The translations under genes were made by a program, and so were the position numbers. The notes beneath the pieces are model-generated. The model saw only the letters and a list, made by a program, of their open reading frames with translations, was not told the origin of the DNA and did no database searches. A stretch of DNA of 12,360 nucleotides from Pseudanabaena sp. UBA1465 (GTDB lineage Bacteria; Cyanobacteriota; Cyanobacteriia; Pseudanabaenales; Pseudanabaenaceae): positions 5,857 through 18,216 of the forward strand of contig DCSN01000204.1 in NCBI GenBank assembly GCA_002325645.1, given 5' to 3'. Below, piece after piece: positions 6,660-12,360 of the stretch. How positions within the stretch are numbered: the first letter of the stretch is position 1; each line of letters opens with the position of its first letter.

Positions 6660-6772
6660 CAATTACAGCAATTTGTTTTCAAACCCGCCACAAATTAAAA
6701 TATAAAACCCGTTGCGGGGCTTCGCCCTGCGACCCTTCTTGTGGCGGGTTTGATCGAGTTTTGCTGTAAATG
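6660..6772. repeat. 113-bp palindromic element with nested hairpins
   Basis: The outer ends are a 12-bp inverted repeat with one mismatch (6660-6671 and 6761-6772, TTACAGCAA/TTGCTGTAA). A perfect 13-bp inner pair follows: AAACCCGCCACAA (6681-6693) with TTGTGGCGGGTTT (6739-6751). At the centre a 10-bp stem with two G-U pairs folds on a TTC loop (6711-6720 with 6724-6733). I see no clear target duplication. It looks like a small interspersed palindromic repeat or MITE. It lies exactly where the frameshifted antitoxin loses its family sequence and where the truncated DUF429 gene begins. Confidence 0.75.
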
Positions 6773-7151
6773 AACCGCCATAAAACATTGAAAAACCCAG
6801 CGCAAAGTTGGGTGATCATCGAGATTTATCCTGCTCTTGCTGCTCGATCTTTTATTGGCAAGCAAAGTTATAAATCCGATCAAAAGCTAAAACAAACTCA
6901 GGAAATGCAGTTTTGTCGCCAAGAAATGATCAATCAAGGGCGATCGCCGATGTTCAAAGAAAAATATGGGTTTAGTTTAGATATCAGCGATGATCTTGCC
7001 TTGCCATGCGGCAAGCAAAGCATCGGGTGATACCCTCGATGCTTTGTTTGCCGCCATCCAAACCGCTTGGGCCTCGCAGCAGCCCAATTATAGTATTCCT
7101 GAAACCTGCGATCGCCTTGAAGGATGGATATGTGGATGGGGCGAGCTATAA
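6770..7151 (+). pseudogene. DUF429-family gene, N-terminally truncated and frameshifted
   Basis: Frame 1 from 6770 reads SWVIIEIYPALAARSFIGKQ and continues through SYKSDQKLKQTQEMQFCRQE to SDDLALPCG, sequence I associate with DUF429 proteins. Near 7005-7015 the reading moves one base to a second frame: ASKASGDTLDALFAAIQTAW, ending with the stop at 7149-7151. Together these match the C-terminal half of a protein that is normally around 230 residues. The N-terminal half is missing; the palindromic element lies at the broken edge. Two independent lesions make a non-functional gene likely. The 3' end overlaps the convergent HepT-like gene by 6 bp. The function of DUF429 is not known to me. Confidence 0.65.
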
Positions 7152-7523
7152 CGCCGCGATCGCCCCTTTCATTTGCGCTTTAATAAAAGGAACATCTTGC
7201 TGAGTTATTTTCCACAAAGTATTGAGATCAACTTCTAAATACCCAAACATCAAACTATCGCCCACACTAGTTAAGCTGCGCCAATTAATTTGGGGATAAC
7301 GATCCATGAAACTAATCGGCAATCGTCTTGTAGTTGCGCCAATGATGCTGATGGCGCGTTCTACTGCAAAAATCGTCTTTTGATCGCGACTGAACTGGAG
7401 AAAATCTATCCCTGCGACAAAGGACTCCGTGGCCGCGATCGCTTCCAAAATATCCTGTATTTGGACTTCAAGGCGATGATTGTTATTTATTTCATCAGGA
7501 ATACTCACTTCACTGATTTTCAT
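7146..7523 (-). CDS. HepT-like (DUF86) protein lacking the catalytic RN-x-x-x-H motif
   Basis: A 125-residue protein with the helical HepT/DUF86 pattern: RLEVQIQDILEAIAATESFV (17-36), FAVERAISIIGATTRRL (52-68), YPQINWRSL (76-84) and LEVDLNTLWKITQQDVPFI. In active HepT toxins the segment before the conserved Tyr reads about RNxxxHxY, and its Arg and His are required for RNase activity. Here it reads SVGDSLMFGY (86-95): Arg is replaced by Gly88, Asn by Asp89 and His by Phe93, while Tyr95 is kept. The protein should fold but should not cut RNA this way. No MntA-type nucleotidyltransferase antitoxin gene lies beside it; upstream is cobA. A ribosome site AAGGA precedes the ATG (7521-7523). It may be an inactive relic or have another role. 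Confidence 0.8.
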   Translation of the reverse strand: MKISEVSIPDEINNNHRLEVQIQDILEAIAATESFVAGIDFLQFSRDQKTIFAVERAISIIGATTRRLPISFMDRYPQINWRSLTSVGDSLMFGYLEVDLNTLWKITQQDVPFIKAQMKGAIAAL

Positions 7524-7544
7524 TAGCTTTTTTCCTTAAAAATT

Positions 7545-8357
7545 CTAGTTTAACATTTGAGGGCAATTCCGAAAATTAACAATATTGCCTATAACCGCGA
7601 TCGCTGGTGGGGCGAACTGAGTCTCTTGCACCAACTCCACAATATTATCCAAGCAGCCAATTAATTCTGACTGATCGGCGCGTGTGCCTTGGCGAATTAA
7701 AGCTACAGGGGTCGATGCCGATAACCCCGCTACTTTTAATTTGGAGACAATTTCGCCTAAATTGTGCAGCCCCATATACACCACAATGGTTTCGGCAGCC
7801 TGCGCGATCGCCGTCCATTGCACCTGTGGGCGATACTTGCCTGCCGACTCATGCCCCGTCACAAAAATCACCGACGAACTAAAATCACGATGGGTGAGGG
7901 GAATCCCTGCATAGGCGGGAGCCGCAATCCCTGACGTGATTCCAGGGACAATTTCCACGGCAATTCCTGCCGATCGCAAATCCGCTAACTCTTCGCCGCC
8001 ACGTCCAAAAATAAACGGGTCGCCACCCTTTAAACGCACGACGATCGCATGATGTTGGGCTTTCTCGATCAATAGCTGTGTAGTTTCCTCTTGCAATAAC
8101 GAATGATTGCCGCGTCGTTTACCCGCATGGATCTTTTCGGCGATCGGATTAATCATCGCTAAAATTTCATCACTGACCAAAGCATCATAAAGCACCACAT
8201 CGCAGGTTTCTAAAAGCGCCTTACCCTTAAGTGTCATCAACCCTGCATCACCAGGGCCTGCACCAACTAAATAGACCTTGCCCATAACTGGCGACTGTGC
8301 ATCTTTTGATAAATCCTGTGGATTTGGTTGATTTGTATCTATATCTATATTTGTCAT
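7545..8357 (-). CDS. cobA: Uroporphyrinogen-III C-methyltransferase (SUMT)
   Basis: This enzyme uses S-adenosylmethionine to methylate uroporphyrinogen III at C2 and C7, giving precorrin-2, the branch point to sirohaem (for nitrite and sulfite reductases) and to corrinoids. It is a cytosolic enzyme. The 270-residue protein shows the family signatures in order: VYLVGAGPGD (28-37), DALVSDEIL, GKRRGNHSLLQEE (79-91), VVRLKGGDPFIFGRGGEE (106-123), VPGITSGIAAPAYAGIPLTHR (137-157, SAM pocket) and YMGLHNL (194-200). It is a stand-alone SUMT without the CysG oxidase/chelatase part. The first 24 residues are polar and non-conserved, so translation may instead begin at Met25 (ATG 8283-8285); neither start has a strong ribosome site. 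It is 21 bp from the HepT-like gene on the same strand, though the two need not be related. Confidence 0.93.
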   Translation of the reverse strand: MTNIDIDTNQPNPQDLSKDAQSPVMGKVYLVGAGPGDAGLMTLKGKALLETCDVVLYDALVSDEILAMINPIAEKIHAGKRRGNHSLLQEETTQLLIEKAQHHAIVVRLKGGDPFIFGRGGEELADLRSAGIAVEIVPGITSGIAAPAYAGIPLTHRDFSSSVIFVTGHESAGKYRPQVQWTAIAQAAETIVVYMGLHNLGEIVSKLKVAGLSASTPVALIRQGTRADQSELIGCLDNIVELVQETQFAPPAIAVIGNIVNFRNCPQMLN

Positions 8358-8684
8358 TCGTCATCAAAACCTTAATATCTAAGCCAAATATTGCAAGGCG
8401 ATCGCATCCTCATTTTCGTCATGTATTCTGATTGTTATAGCAATTCGTAAATTTTGCAAATTTTGAGACGCAGCCATACTTTCAAGCTAATCTTTAAACT
8501 AATTTTTAAGCCAAATATCGCAACCTAAATATTGCAATCCCAAACAAGGAGAACTCAAGGGACTTCAAGAAAGTCCTAAAGAATACCTTAAAGAAATCCT
8601 TTAAAGGAACTCCCAGAGGAACATTTATAGGCTCAAAACTCTTCTTGAAATGTAACGAGTACAACGAATCAAAATGAGGCAGGC
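8358..8684. other. Intergenic region between divergent cobA and the pentapeptide genes
   Basis: A 327-bp stretch without a convincing gene. It must hold both divergent promoters, though I see no clear -35/-10 pair. It contains related short repeats (TAAGCCAAATATTGCAA near 8380 and TAAGCCAAATATCGCAA near 8506, then CTAAATATTGCAA). Nearer the pentapeptide gene it has a GGACTT/AAGTCC hairpin around 8563-8579 and a perfect 12-bp palindrome TCCTTTAAAGGA at 8597-8608. These would lie in the 5' leader. Confidence 0.5.
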
Positions 8685-9890
8685 GTGAATCTTCTTACCG
8701 ACTTTACTAAAGCAAATCTTACCAAATCTAGCCTAGAAGGTATCAACCTGAAAGGAGCCGATCTTAAACGTGTCAATCTCAGTAATGCCAAACTTGCTGA
8801 CTCAATACTTACCAAAGCTAATTTGGCGGGAGCGTTTCTGCATGGAGCCGATCTCCATCGCTCTAACTTGGTTGAAGCTAATCTCTCGGAAGCCAATTTG
8901 ACCTCTGCAATCTTAATCAAAGCCGATCTCCAACGAGCTTGCCTCAATGATGCGTACTTAGTTGCGGCAAATCTCAATGGCGCAAATCTTACCAGTGCCT
9001 CTTTAATCAATACCGACCTGAGTCTTGCCACCTTAACAGGAGCCTGTCTTAATGGCGCAAATCTGAGTAAAGCGAAGCTCAACGGCACATTTTTCATCGA
9101 GTCTAACTTGCTAGGAGCCGATCTCAGTGATTCTGACTTTACAGGCGCATTGATGATTAAGGCAAACCTCAGTGGTGCAAATCTGAGTCAAGCCTGTTTG
9201 ATGAATGTCGATCTGACCGAAGCAAATCTTACGGGTGCAGAATTGCATGGCGTTAACCTCTGTGGCGCAATTCTCAATGAAGCTAATCTCAATGCCGTCG
9301 ATCTTGTTTATGCTGATTTGAGGGGCGGATCTCTCAGTCGCGCTAATTTAGGGTGGGCAAATTTGCTAGGTACAAACTTAGAAAAAGCCAATCTTGTTGG
9401 CTCAGATCTGAGTTGGGCAAACTTGAACGAAGCAAATCTCGCGGAAGCGGACTTGAGTTGGACAAATCTTACGGGTGCATTTTTGATGAAATCTAACCTC
9501 AGTGGCGCAAATCTGAATGGGGTAAATCTCTCGAATGCAAACTTAAGTGGATCAAACCTGAGTGGGGCAAATTTGATGGGTGCAAATTTAAGCGGTGCGG
9601 ATCTGAGTAATGTCGATCTGCGTGGTGCTTATTTAATCCGTACTAATTTACACAATGCAATTTTAAATGAAGCAAATTTGACGGGTGCAAACCTCGATGA
9701 AGCAGTACTAAACGGAGCCAGCCTCAACCGAGCAAATCTCAATCGCGCTAATCTCACCAGAGCCAGTTTGACGGGAGCTAATCTCAAGGGAGCCTTTATG
9801 CTGTGGACAAACTTGAAAGGAGCCTTTATGTTATGGACAAATTTGGATGGGGCAAACATGACAGGGGCGATTTTGCCAACGGATAAATAA
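8685..9890 (+). CDS. Pentapeptide-repeat protein, 80 uninterrupted repeats
   Basis: The 401-residue protein divides without any slip into 80 pentapeptides of the A(N/D)LXX type plus a final Lys. Known pentapeptide proteins fold into a right-handed four-sided beta-helix with four repeats per turn, so this one would make about 20 turns, roughly 10 nm long. No signal peptide, membrane helix, catalytic domain or N-terminal capping helix is seen. The family includes DNA mimics that bind gyrase (Qnr, MfpA) and many cyanobacterial proteins of unknown role; function cannot be assigned here. The start is GTG 8685 with GAGGC upstream. The only upstream in-frame codons back to the stop at 8646-8648 offer no better start. 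A 30-bp unit is duplicated near the 3' end (KGAFMLWTNL twice). The next gene follows after 1 bp, so the two are surely cotranscribed. Confidence 0.9.
   Translation: MNLLTDFTKANLTKSSLEGINLKGADLKRVNLSNAKLADSILTKANLAGAFLHGADLHRSNLVEANLSEANLTSAILIKADLQRACLNDAYLVAANLNGANLTSASLINTDLSLATLTGACLNGANLSKAKLNGTFFIESNLLGADLSDSDFTGALMIKANLSGANLSQACLMNVDLTEANLTGAELHGVNLCGAILNEANLNAVDLVYADLRGGSLSRANLGWANLLGTNLEKANLVGSDLSWANLNEANLAEADLSWTNLTGAFLMKSNLSGANLNGVNLSNANLSGSNLSGANLMGANLSGADLSNVDLRGAYLIRTNLHNAILNEANLTGANLDEAVLNGASLNRANLNRANLTRASLTGANLKGAFMLWTNLKGAFMLWTNLDGANMTGAILPTDK
9787..9846 (+). repeat. 30-bp tandem duplication inside the first pentapeptide gene
   Basis: Two adjacent copies encode KGAFMLWTNL, differing only at synonymous positions (such as CTG/TTA for Leu). 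This shows repeat growth by in-frame duplication of two pentapeptides. Confidence 0.8.
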
Positions 9891-9891
9891 T

Positions 9892-10788
9892 ATGAAAGCA
9901 AGGGAACTGATCGATCGCTATAACAAGGGTTTTCGCGATTTTAGTGAAGTTGATCTCAGTGGTGAAAATCTCAGTGGTGCAGGGTTGACGGAGATTGTGC
10001 TAAATAACGCTGATCTCAGTGAAACTAACCTATCTGGCAGCACTTTAAATGAAGCAAATTTGTATGGCTCAAACCTAAATACATCGGTTTTATATCGCGC
10101 TAGTTTGAGTGATGCAAATCTCTGTGAGGCGGATCTAAATGGTGCTAGTCTGATTAAGGCTGATTTGCATGGTGCTAGGTTGGAAAGGACAAATTTGAAG
10201 GATGCTGACCTAACTGGCGCTAATCTCAATGCTGCAAGTCTGGTAAATTCTGACTTGACAGGAGCTAATTTAAGTTGCGTGTCTCTAGTCGGAGCCAACC
10301 TAGAAGGCACAAATCTGACTGAAGCATTTTTAAAAGGAGCAAACTTAGATGGGGCAAAATTAAACGGAGCAAATCTTCAAGGCGCTAATCTAAGTGGGGC
10401 AAGCTTTAGTGAGGCAAATCTTAGTCATGCAAATCTTTCGGCATCTGATCTTTCCCATGCAAATTTGTATGCCGCTAATCTAAGTGATGCTTTATTGTCA
10501 AAAGCTGATCTCAGTGGCGCAAATCTAAGTAATGCCAATCTCAATGATGCCAATCTCGAAGAAGCAGACTTAAATGGCGCATTCCTAATCGATGCTCAGT
10601 TAGGTCGAGCGCATCTTGATGGTGCAAATCTTAGTAAATCAAATTGCTATAAAGCTGATTTTAAGGGTGCATATTTGCGAAGAACTAACCTTAATGGCGC
10701 AAATTTAAACGGCACAGATTTTGCCAATGCTTCTCTGCAAACTATTGATGGTGAAAATAATCACCATCCTGAATATATAGCTGACTGA
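9892..10788 (+). CDS. Pentapeptide-repeat protein with N-terminal cap, 54 repeats
   Basis: A 298-residue protein. Residues 1-15 (MKARELIDRYNKGFR) form a short amphipathic helix of the kind that caps many cyanobacterial pentapeptide beta-helices. Residues 16-285 are 54 uninterrupted pentapeptides with mostly Leu at the centre and Ala before Asn/Asp; a few Phe or Cys central residues occur near the end (NCYKA, DFKGA, DFANA). Thirteen polar residues (DGENNHHPEYIAD) close the protein. The predicted fold is a right-handed quadrilateral beta-helix of 13-14 turns. The ATG lies 1 bp after the stop of the upstream pentapeptide gene and has no strong ribosome site of its own, so translation is probably coupled. 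The role is unknown; a joint structure with its neighbour is possible but unproven. Confidence 0.9.
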   Translation: MKARELIDRYNKGFRDFSEVDLSGENLSGAGLTEIVLNNADLSETNLSGSTLNEANLYGSNLNTSVLYRASLSDANLCEADLNGASLIKADLHGARLERTNLKDADLTGANLNAASLVNSDLTGANLSCVSLVGANLEGTNLTEAFLKGANLDGAKLNGANLQGANLSGASFSEANLSHANLSASDLSHANLYAANLSDALLSKADLSGANLSNANLNDANLEEADLNGAFLIDAQLGRAHLDGANLSKSNCYKADFKGAYLRRTNLNGANLNGTDFANASLQTIDGENNHHPEYIAD

Positions 10789-10795
10789 CCAAATG

Positions 10796-10836
10796 TTTGG
10801 TGGAAGCGCACCCCTTCGGGGTGCGCTTCCACCAAA
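10796..10836 (+). terminator. Perfect 19-bp hairpin after the pentapeptide genes
   Basis: TTTGGTGGAAGCGCACCCC (10796-10814) pairs perfectly with 10818-10836 around a TTC loop. It begins 8 bp after the stop codon. No T run follows on either strand, so it is not a textbook Rho-independent terminator. It may act as a 3'-end RNA stabiliser, a transcription barrier, or be a dispersed palindromic repeat. Confidence 0.6.
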
Positions 10837-10859
10837 CAAAACAAATGATTGCTGCTATG

Positions 10860-10886
10860 TATTTTAGATATTTTAGATATTTTAGA
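10860..10886. repeat. Three tandem copies of TATTTTAGA
   Basis: Three exact 9-bp units upstream of pyrH. This is probably a simple AT-rich slippage repeat; a regulatory role is not evident. Confidence 0.8.
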
Positions 10887-10977
10887 AACTGAAATGGTAG
10901 GTAGATACGTCTGAATCTAGAGAGAGACAAATATAACAAGCGATCGCTCATCAAGAACGCTCAAAAAATAACTACTT

Positions 10978-10981
10978 AGGA
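10978..10981 (+). promoter_or_regulatory. Ribosome binding site of pyrH
   Basis: AGGA is spaced 7 bp from the ATG at 10989 and supports that start. Confidence 0.55.
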
Positions 10982-10988
10982 ATGAAAC

Positions 10989-11747
10989 ATGAACGCAGTA
11001 ATTAATACGCAAGCATCTCCCAAATATAAACGCATTTTGTTGAAACTCAGTGGCGAAGCTCTTATGGGCGATCGCGCCTTTGGGATCGATCCTGAAGTTG
11101 TGCAAGATATTGCGTTGCAGGTTGCCGAGATTGTCAATGCTGGAATTGAAGTGGCGATCGTTGTGGGCGGCGGTAATATCTTTCGGGGCATTAATGGCGC
11201 AGATAAAGGGATGGATCGAGCTACGGCGGATTACATTGGCATGATCGCCACGGTGATGAATGCCCTCACTTTACAAGATGCCTTCGAGCATCTGGATGAT
11301 CCGATTCCCACGAGAGTGATGTCGGCGATCGCCATGCAGGAGATCGCTGAGCCATATATTCGCCGCCGTGCCATTCGCCACCTTGAAAACAATCGGGTGG
11401 TTATTTTTGGCGCAGGTTCAGGTAATCCCTATTTCACGACGGATACAACCGCCGCTTTACGCGGAGCCGAAATTGATGCCGATGTGATCCTTAAGGCAAC
11501 CAAAGTTGATGGCATTTATGACAGCGATCCCAAGAAAAATCCTGATGCAAAACGCTTTAATTCTGTCAGTTTTGACCATGCCTTAATTAATGATCTGCGC
11601 GTCATGGATGCGACAGCTTTTGCATTATGCAAAGAAAATGGTATCCCGATTATTGTGTTTGATCTTGGTGTAACAGGTAACATTCGTCGCGTCGTCATGG
11701 GAGAATCGATTGGTACTTATGTTGGAGGTTCCTGTGAAGTTAACTGA
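10989..11747 (+). CDS. pyrH: UMP kinase (uridylate kinase)
   Basis: This cytosolic enzyme phosphorylates UMP to UDP with ATP, the first committed step from UMP to UTP and CTP. Bacterial PyrH belongs to the amino-acid-kinase fold and forms hexamers regulated by GTP and UTP. The 252 residues show all expected parts: KRILLKLSGEALMG (14-27, phosphate binding), VVGGGNIFRG (58-67), DYIGMIATVMNALTLQDAFE (81-100, UMP site), FGAGSGNPYFTTDTTAALRG (140-159) and LKATKVDGIYDSDPKKNP (168-185, ATP site). The N-terminus carries about a dozen extra residues, common in cyanobacteria. The gene overlaps frr by 14 bp, the classic pyrH-frr pair, which couples nucleotide supply and translation genes in one transcript. 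Confidence 0.97.
   Translation: MNAVINTQASPKYKRILLKLSGEALMGDRAFGIDPEVVQDIALQVAEIVNAGIEVAIVVGGGNIFRGINGADKGMDRATADYIGMIATVMNALTLQDAFEHLDDPIPTRVMSAIAMQEIAEPYIRRRAIRHLENNRVVIFGAGSGNPYFTTDTTAALRGAEIDADVILKATKVDGIYDSDPKKNPDAKRFNSVSFDHALINDLRVMDATAFALCKENGIPIIVFDLGVTGNIRRVVMGESIGTYVGGSCEVN
11724..11728 (+). promoter_or_regulatory. Ribosome binding site that fixes the frr start
   Basis: GGAGG inside the end of pyrH is spaced 5 bp from GTG 11734. It favours that GTG over the in-frame ATG at 11710. Confidence 0.75.
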
Positions 11748-12282
11748 TGTTGAGGCGCGAATGCAGAAAGCTGTAGAAGCGACCCAGCACAATTTTAATA
11801 CTGTGCGAACGGGGCGTGCTAATGCTTCGCTGTTAGATCGAATTACGGTGGAATATTATGGTGCTGAGACGCATCTTAAAGCATTGGCAAATATTTCTTC
11901 GCCTGATGCGACCACCTTACAAATTCAACCCTTTGATCGTTCAACCATGCGGGCGATCGAAAAGGCAATCTCTGAGTCCGATATTGGTCTAACTCCTAAT
12001 AATGATGGCGTAAGTATTCGTCTCAATATTCCGCCTTTGACGACCGATCGCCGCAAAGAGTTGGTCAAGATGGTTGCCAAACTTGCGGAGGAAGGCAAAG
12101 TTGCGGTTCGGAATGTGCGTCGGGATGCGATCGATTCGATTCGCAAACTGGAGAAGTCAAAAGAAATTTCTGAAGATGATTCTAAAAGTCAACAAGAACA
12201 AGTAGATAAGTTAACGGAAAAGTTTGTTAAAAATATTGATAAGGTAACAGTCGAAAAAGAAAAAGAAATTTCCACAATCTAA
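11734..12282 (+). CDS. frr: Ribosome recycling factor
   Basis: RRF, together with EF-G, splits the post-termination ribosome into subunits so it can be reused. From GTG 11734 the protein has 182 residues, matching the usual ~185. It begins (M)KLTDVEARMQKAVEATQ and carries the conserved RTGRANASLLDRITVEYYG, NISSPDATTLQIQPFDRS, LNIPPLTTDRRKELVKMV and VAVRNVRRDAIDSIRKLEKS. These are the two-domain (three-helix bundle plus beta/alpha/beta head) signatures. A longer reading from ATG 11710 would add eight residues with no family support. The start lies inside pyrH (14-bp overlap), implying translational coupling. A terminator follows the stop. Confidence 0.97.
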   Translation: MKLTDVEARMQKAVEATQHNFNTVRTGRANASLLDRITVEYYGAETHLKALANISSPDATTLQIQPFDRSTMRAIEKAISESDIGLTPNNDGVSIRLNIPPLTTDRRKELVKMVAKLAEEGKVAVRNVRRDAIDSIRKLEKSKEISEDDSKSQQEQVDKLTEKFVKNIDKVTVEKEKEISTI

Positions 12283-12286
12283 AACT

Positions 12287-12321
12287 AAGAAGCGGCGCAA
12301 TGCGCCGCTTCTTGTTTTTTT
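12287..12321 (+). terminator. Rho-independent terminator of the pyrH-frr operon
   Basis: An 11-bp perfect stem, AAGAAGCGGCG (12287-12297) with 12303-12313, has a CAATG loop and is followed by G and seven T. It lies 5 bp after the frr stop. Nothing recognisable follows to the window end. Confidence 0.93.
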
Positions 12322-12360
12322 ATGAGACTTTAGCCTGAATATTTTAAAAGATGAATGGCG

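Noticed and set aside
7006..7203. 65-codon plus-strand ORF
   Set aside because: It is out of frame with the DUF429 continuation and partly antisense to the HepT-like gene.
8669..9097. Antisense ORF opposite the first pentapeptide gene, with similar ones at 9629-9901 and 9918-10310
   Set aside because: Repeats of the A(N/D)LXX type read as regular RFA/RLAP-like repeats on the other strand; these are codon shadows with no start signals.
8685..10788. CRISPR array or satellite in the region of dense short repeats
   Set aside because: The periodicity is 15 bp and codes for pentapeptides; there are no conserved repeats with unique spacers.
11710..11733. Earlier ATG start for frr
   Set aside because: The eight extra residues have no family support, and a good GGAGG sits just before GTG 11734.

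Overview
The window looks like chromosomal DNA of a filamentous or unicellular cyanobacterium. The octamer GCGATCGC (HIP1) and its core CGATCG recur throughout, inside and between genes. The pyrH and frr products look cyanobacterial, and two long pentapeptide-repeat proteins are present. My impression is Pseudanabaena or a relative, but no marker here proves a genus.

Layout. (1) 80-2059, plus strand: a CPA1-type cation/proton antiporter with a C-terminal TrkA-N/C regulatory part, closed by a clear terminator. (2) 2102-7523: an accessory region of toxin-antitoxin and defence genes in various states of decay. In order it holds a 170-bp IS5-like element remnant with 18-bp ends and a TTA duplication; an apparently intact antitoxin/MazF pair between two 37-bp direct repeats; a DUF262+DUF1524 (GmrSD-type nuclease) gene on the minus strand split by a 185-bp MITE; a truncated antitoxin-like start; an intact overlapping antitoxin/PIN-toxin pair; a second copy of the truncated antitoxin start with an internal stop; a frameshifted AbrB-like antitoxin; a 113-bp palindromic element; a truncated and frameshifted DUF429 gene; and a HepT-like (DUF86) protein that has lost its catalytic Arg and His. 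(3) 7545-8357, minus strand: uroporphyrinogen-III C-methyltransferase (cobA/SUMT), for sirohaem and corrinoid synthesis. (4) 8685-10788, plus strand: two adjacent pentapeptide-repeat genes. The first is 80 uninterrupted pentapeptides from the first residue to the last but one. (5) 10989-12282, plus strand: the conserved pyrH-frr pair (UMP kinase, ribosome recycling factor), overlapping by 14 bp and closed by a strong terminator.

The most informative observation is the MITE in the DUF262/DUF1524 gene. It has perfect 18-bp terminal inverted repeats and a 9-bp target duplication, and removing the MITE plus one duplication restores one 660-codon reading frame. The accessory region reads as a turnover site where small TA and defence cassettes and short repeats enter and decay next to housekeeping genes. 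I saw no tRNA, rRNA or CRISPR array, and no obviously new system of cooperating genes.
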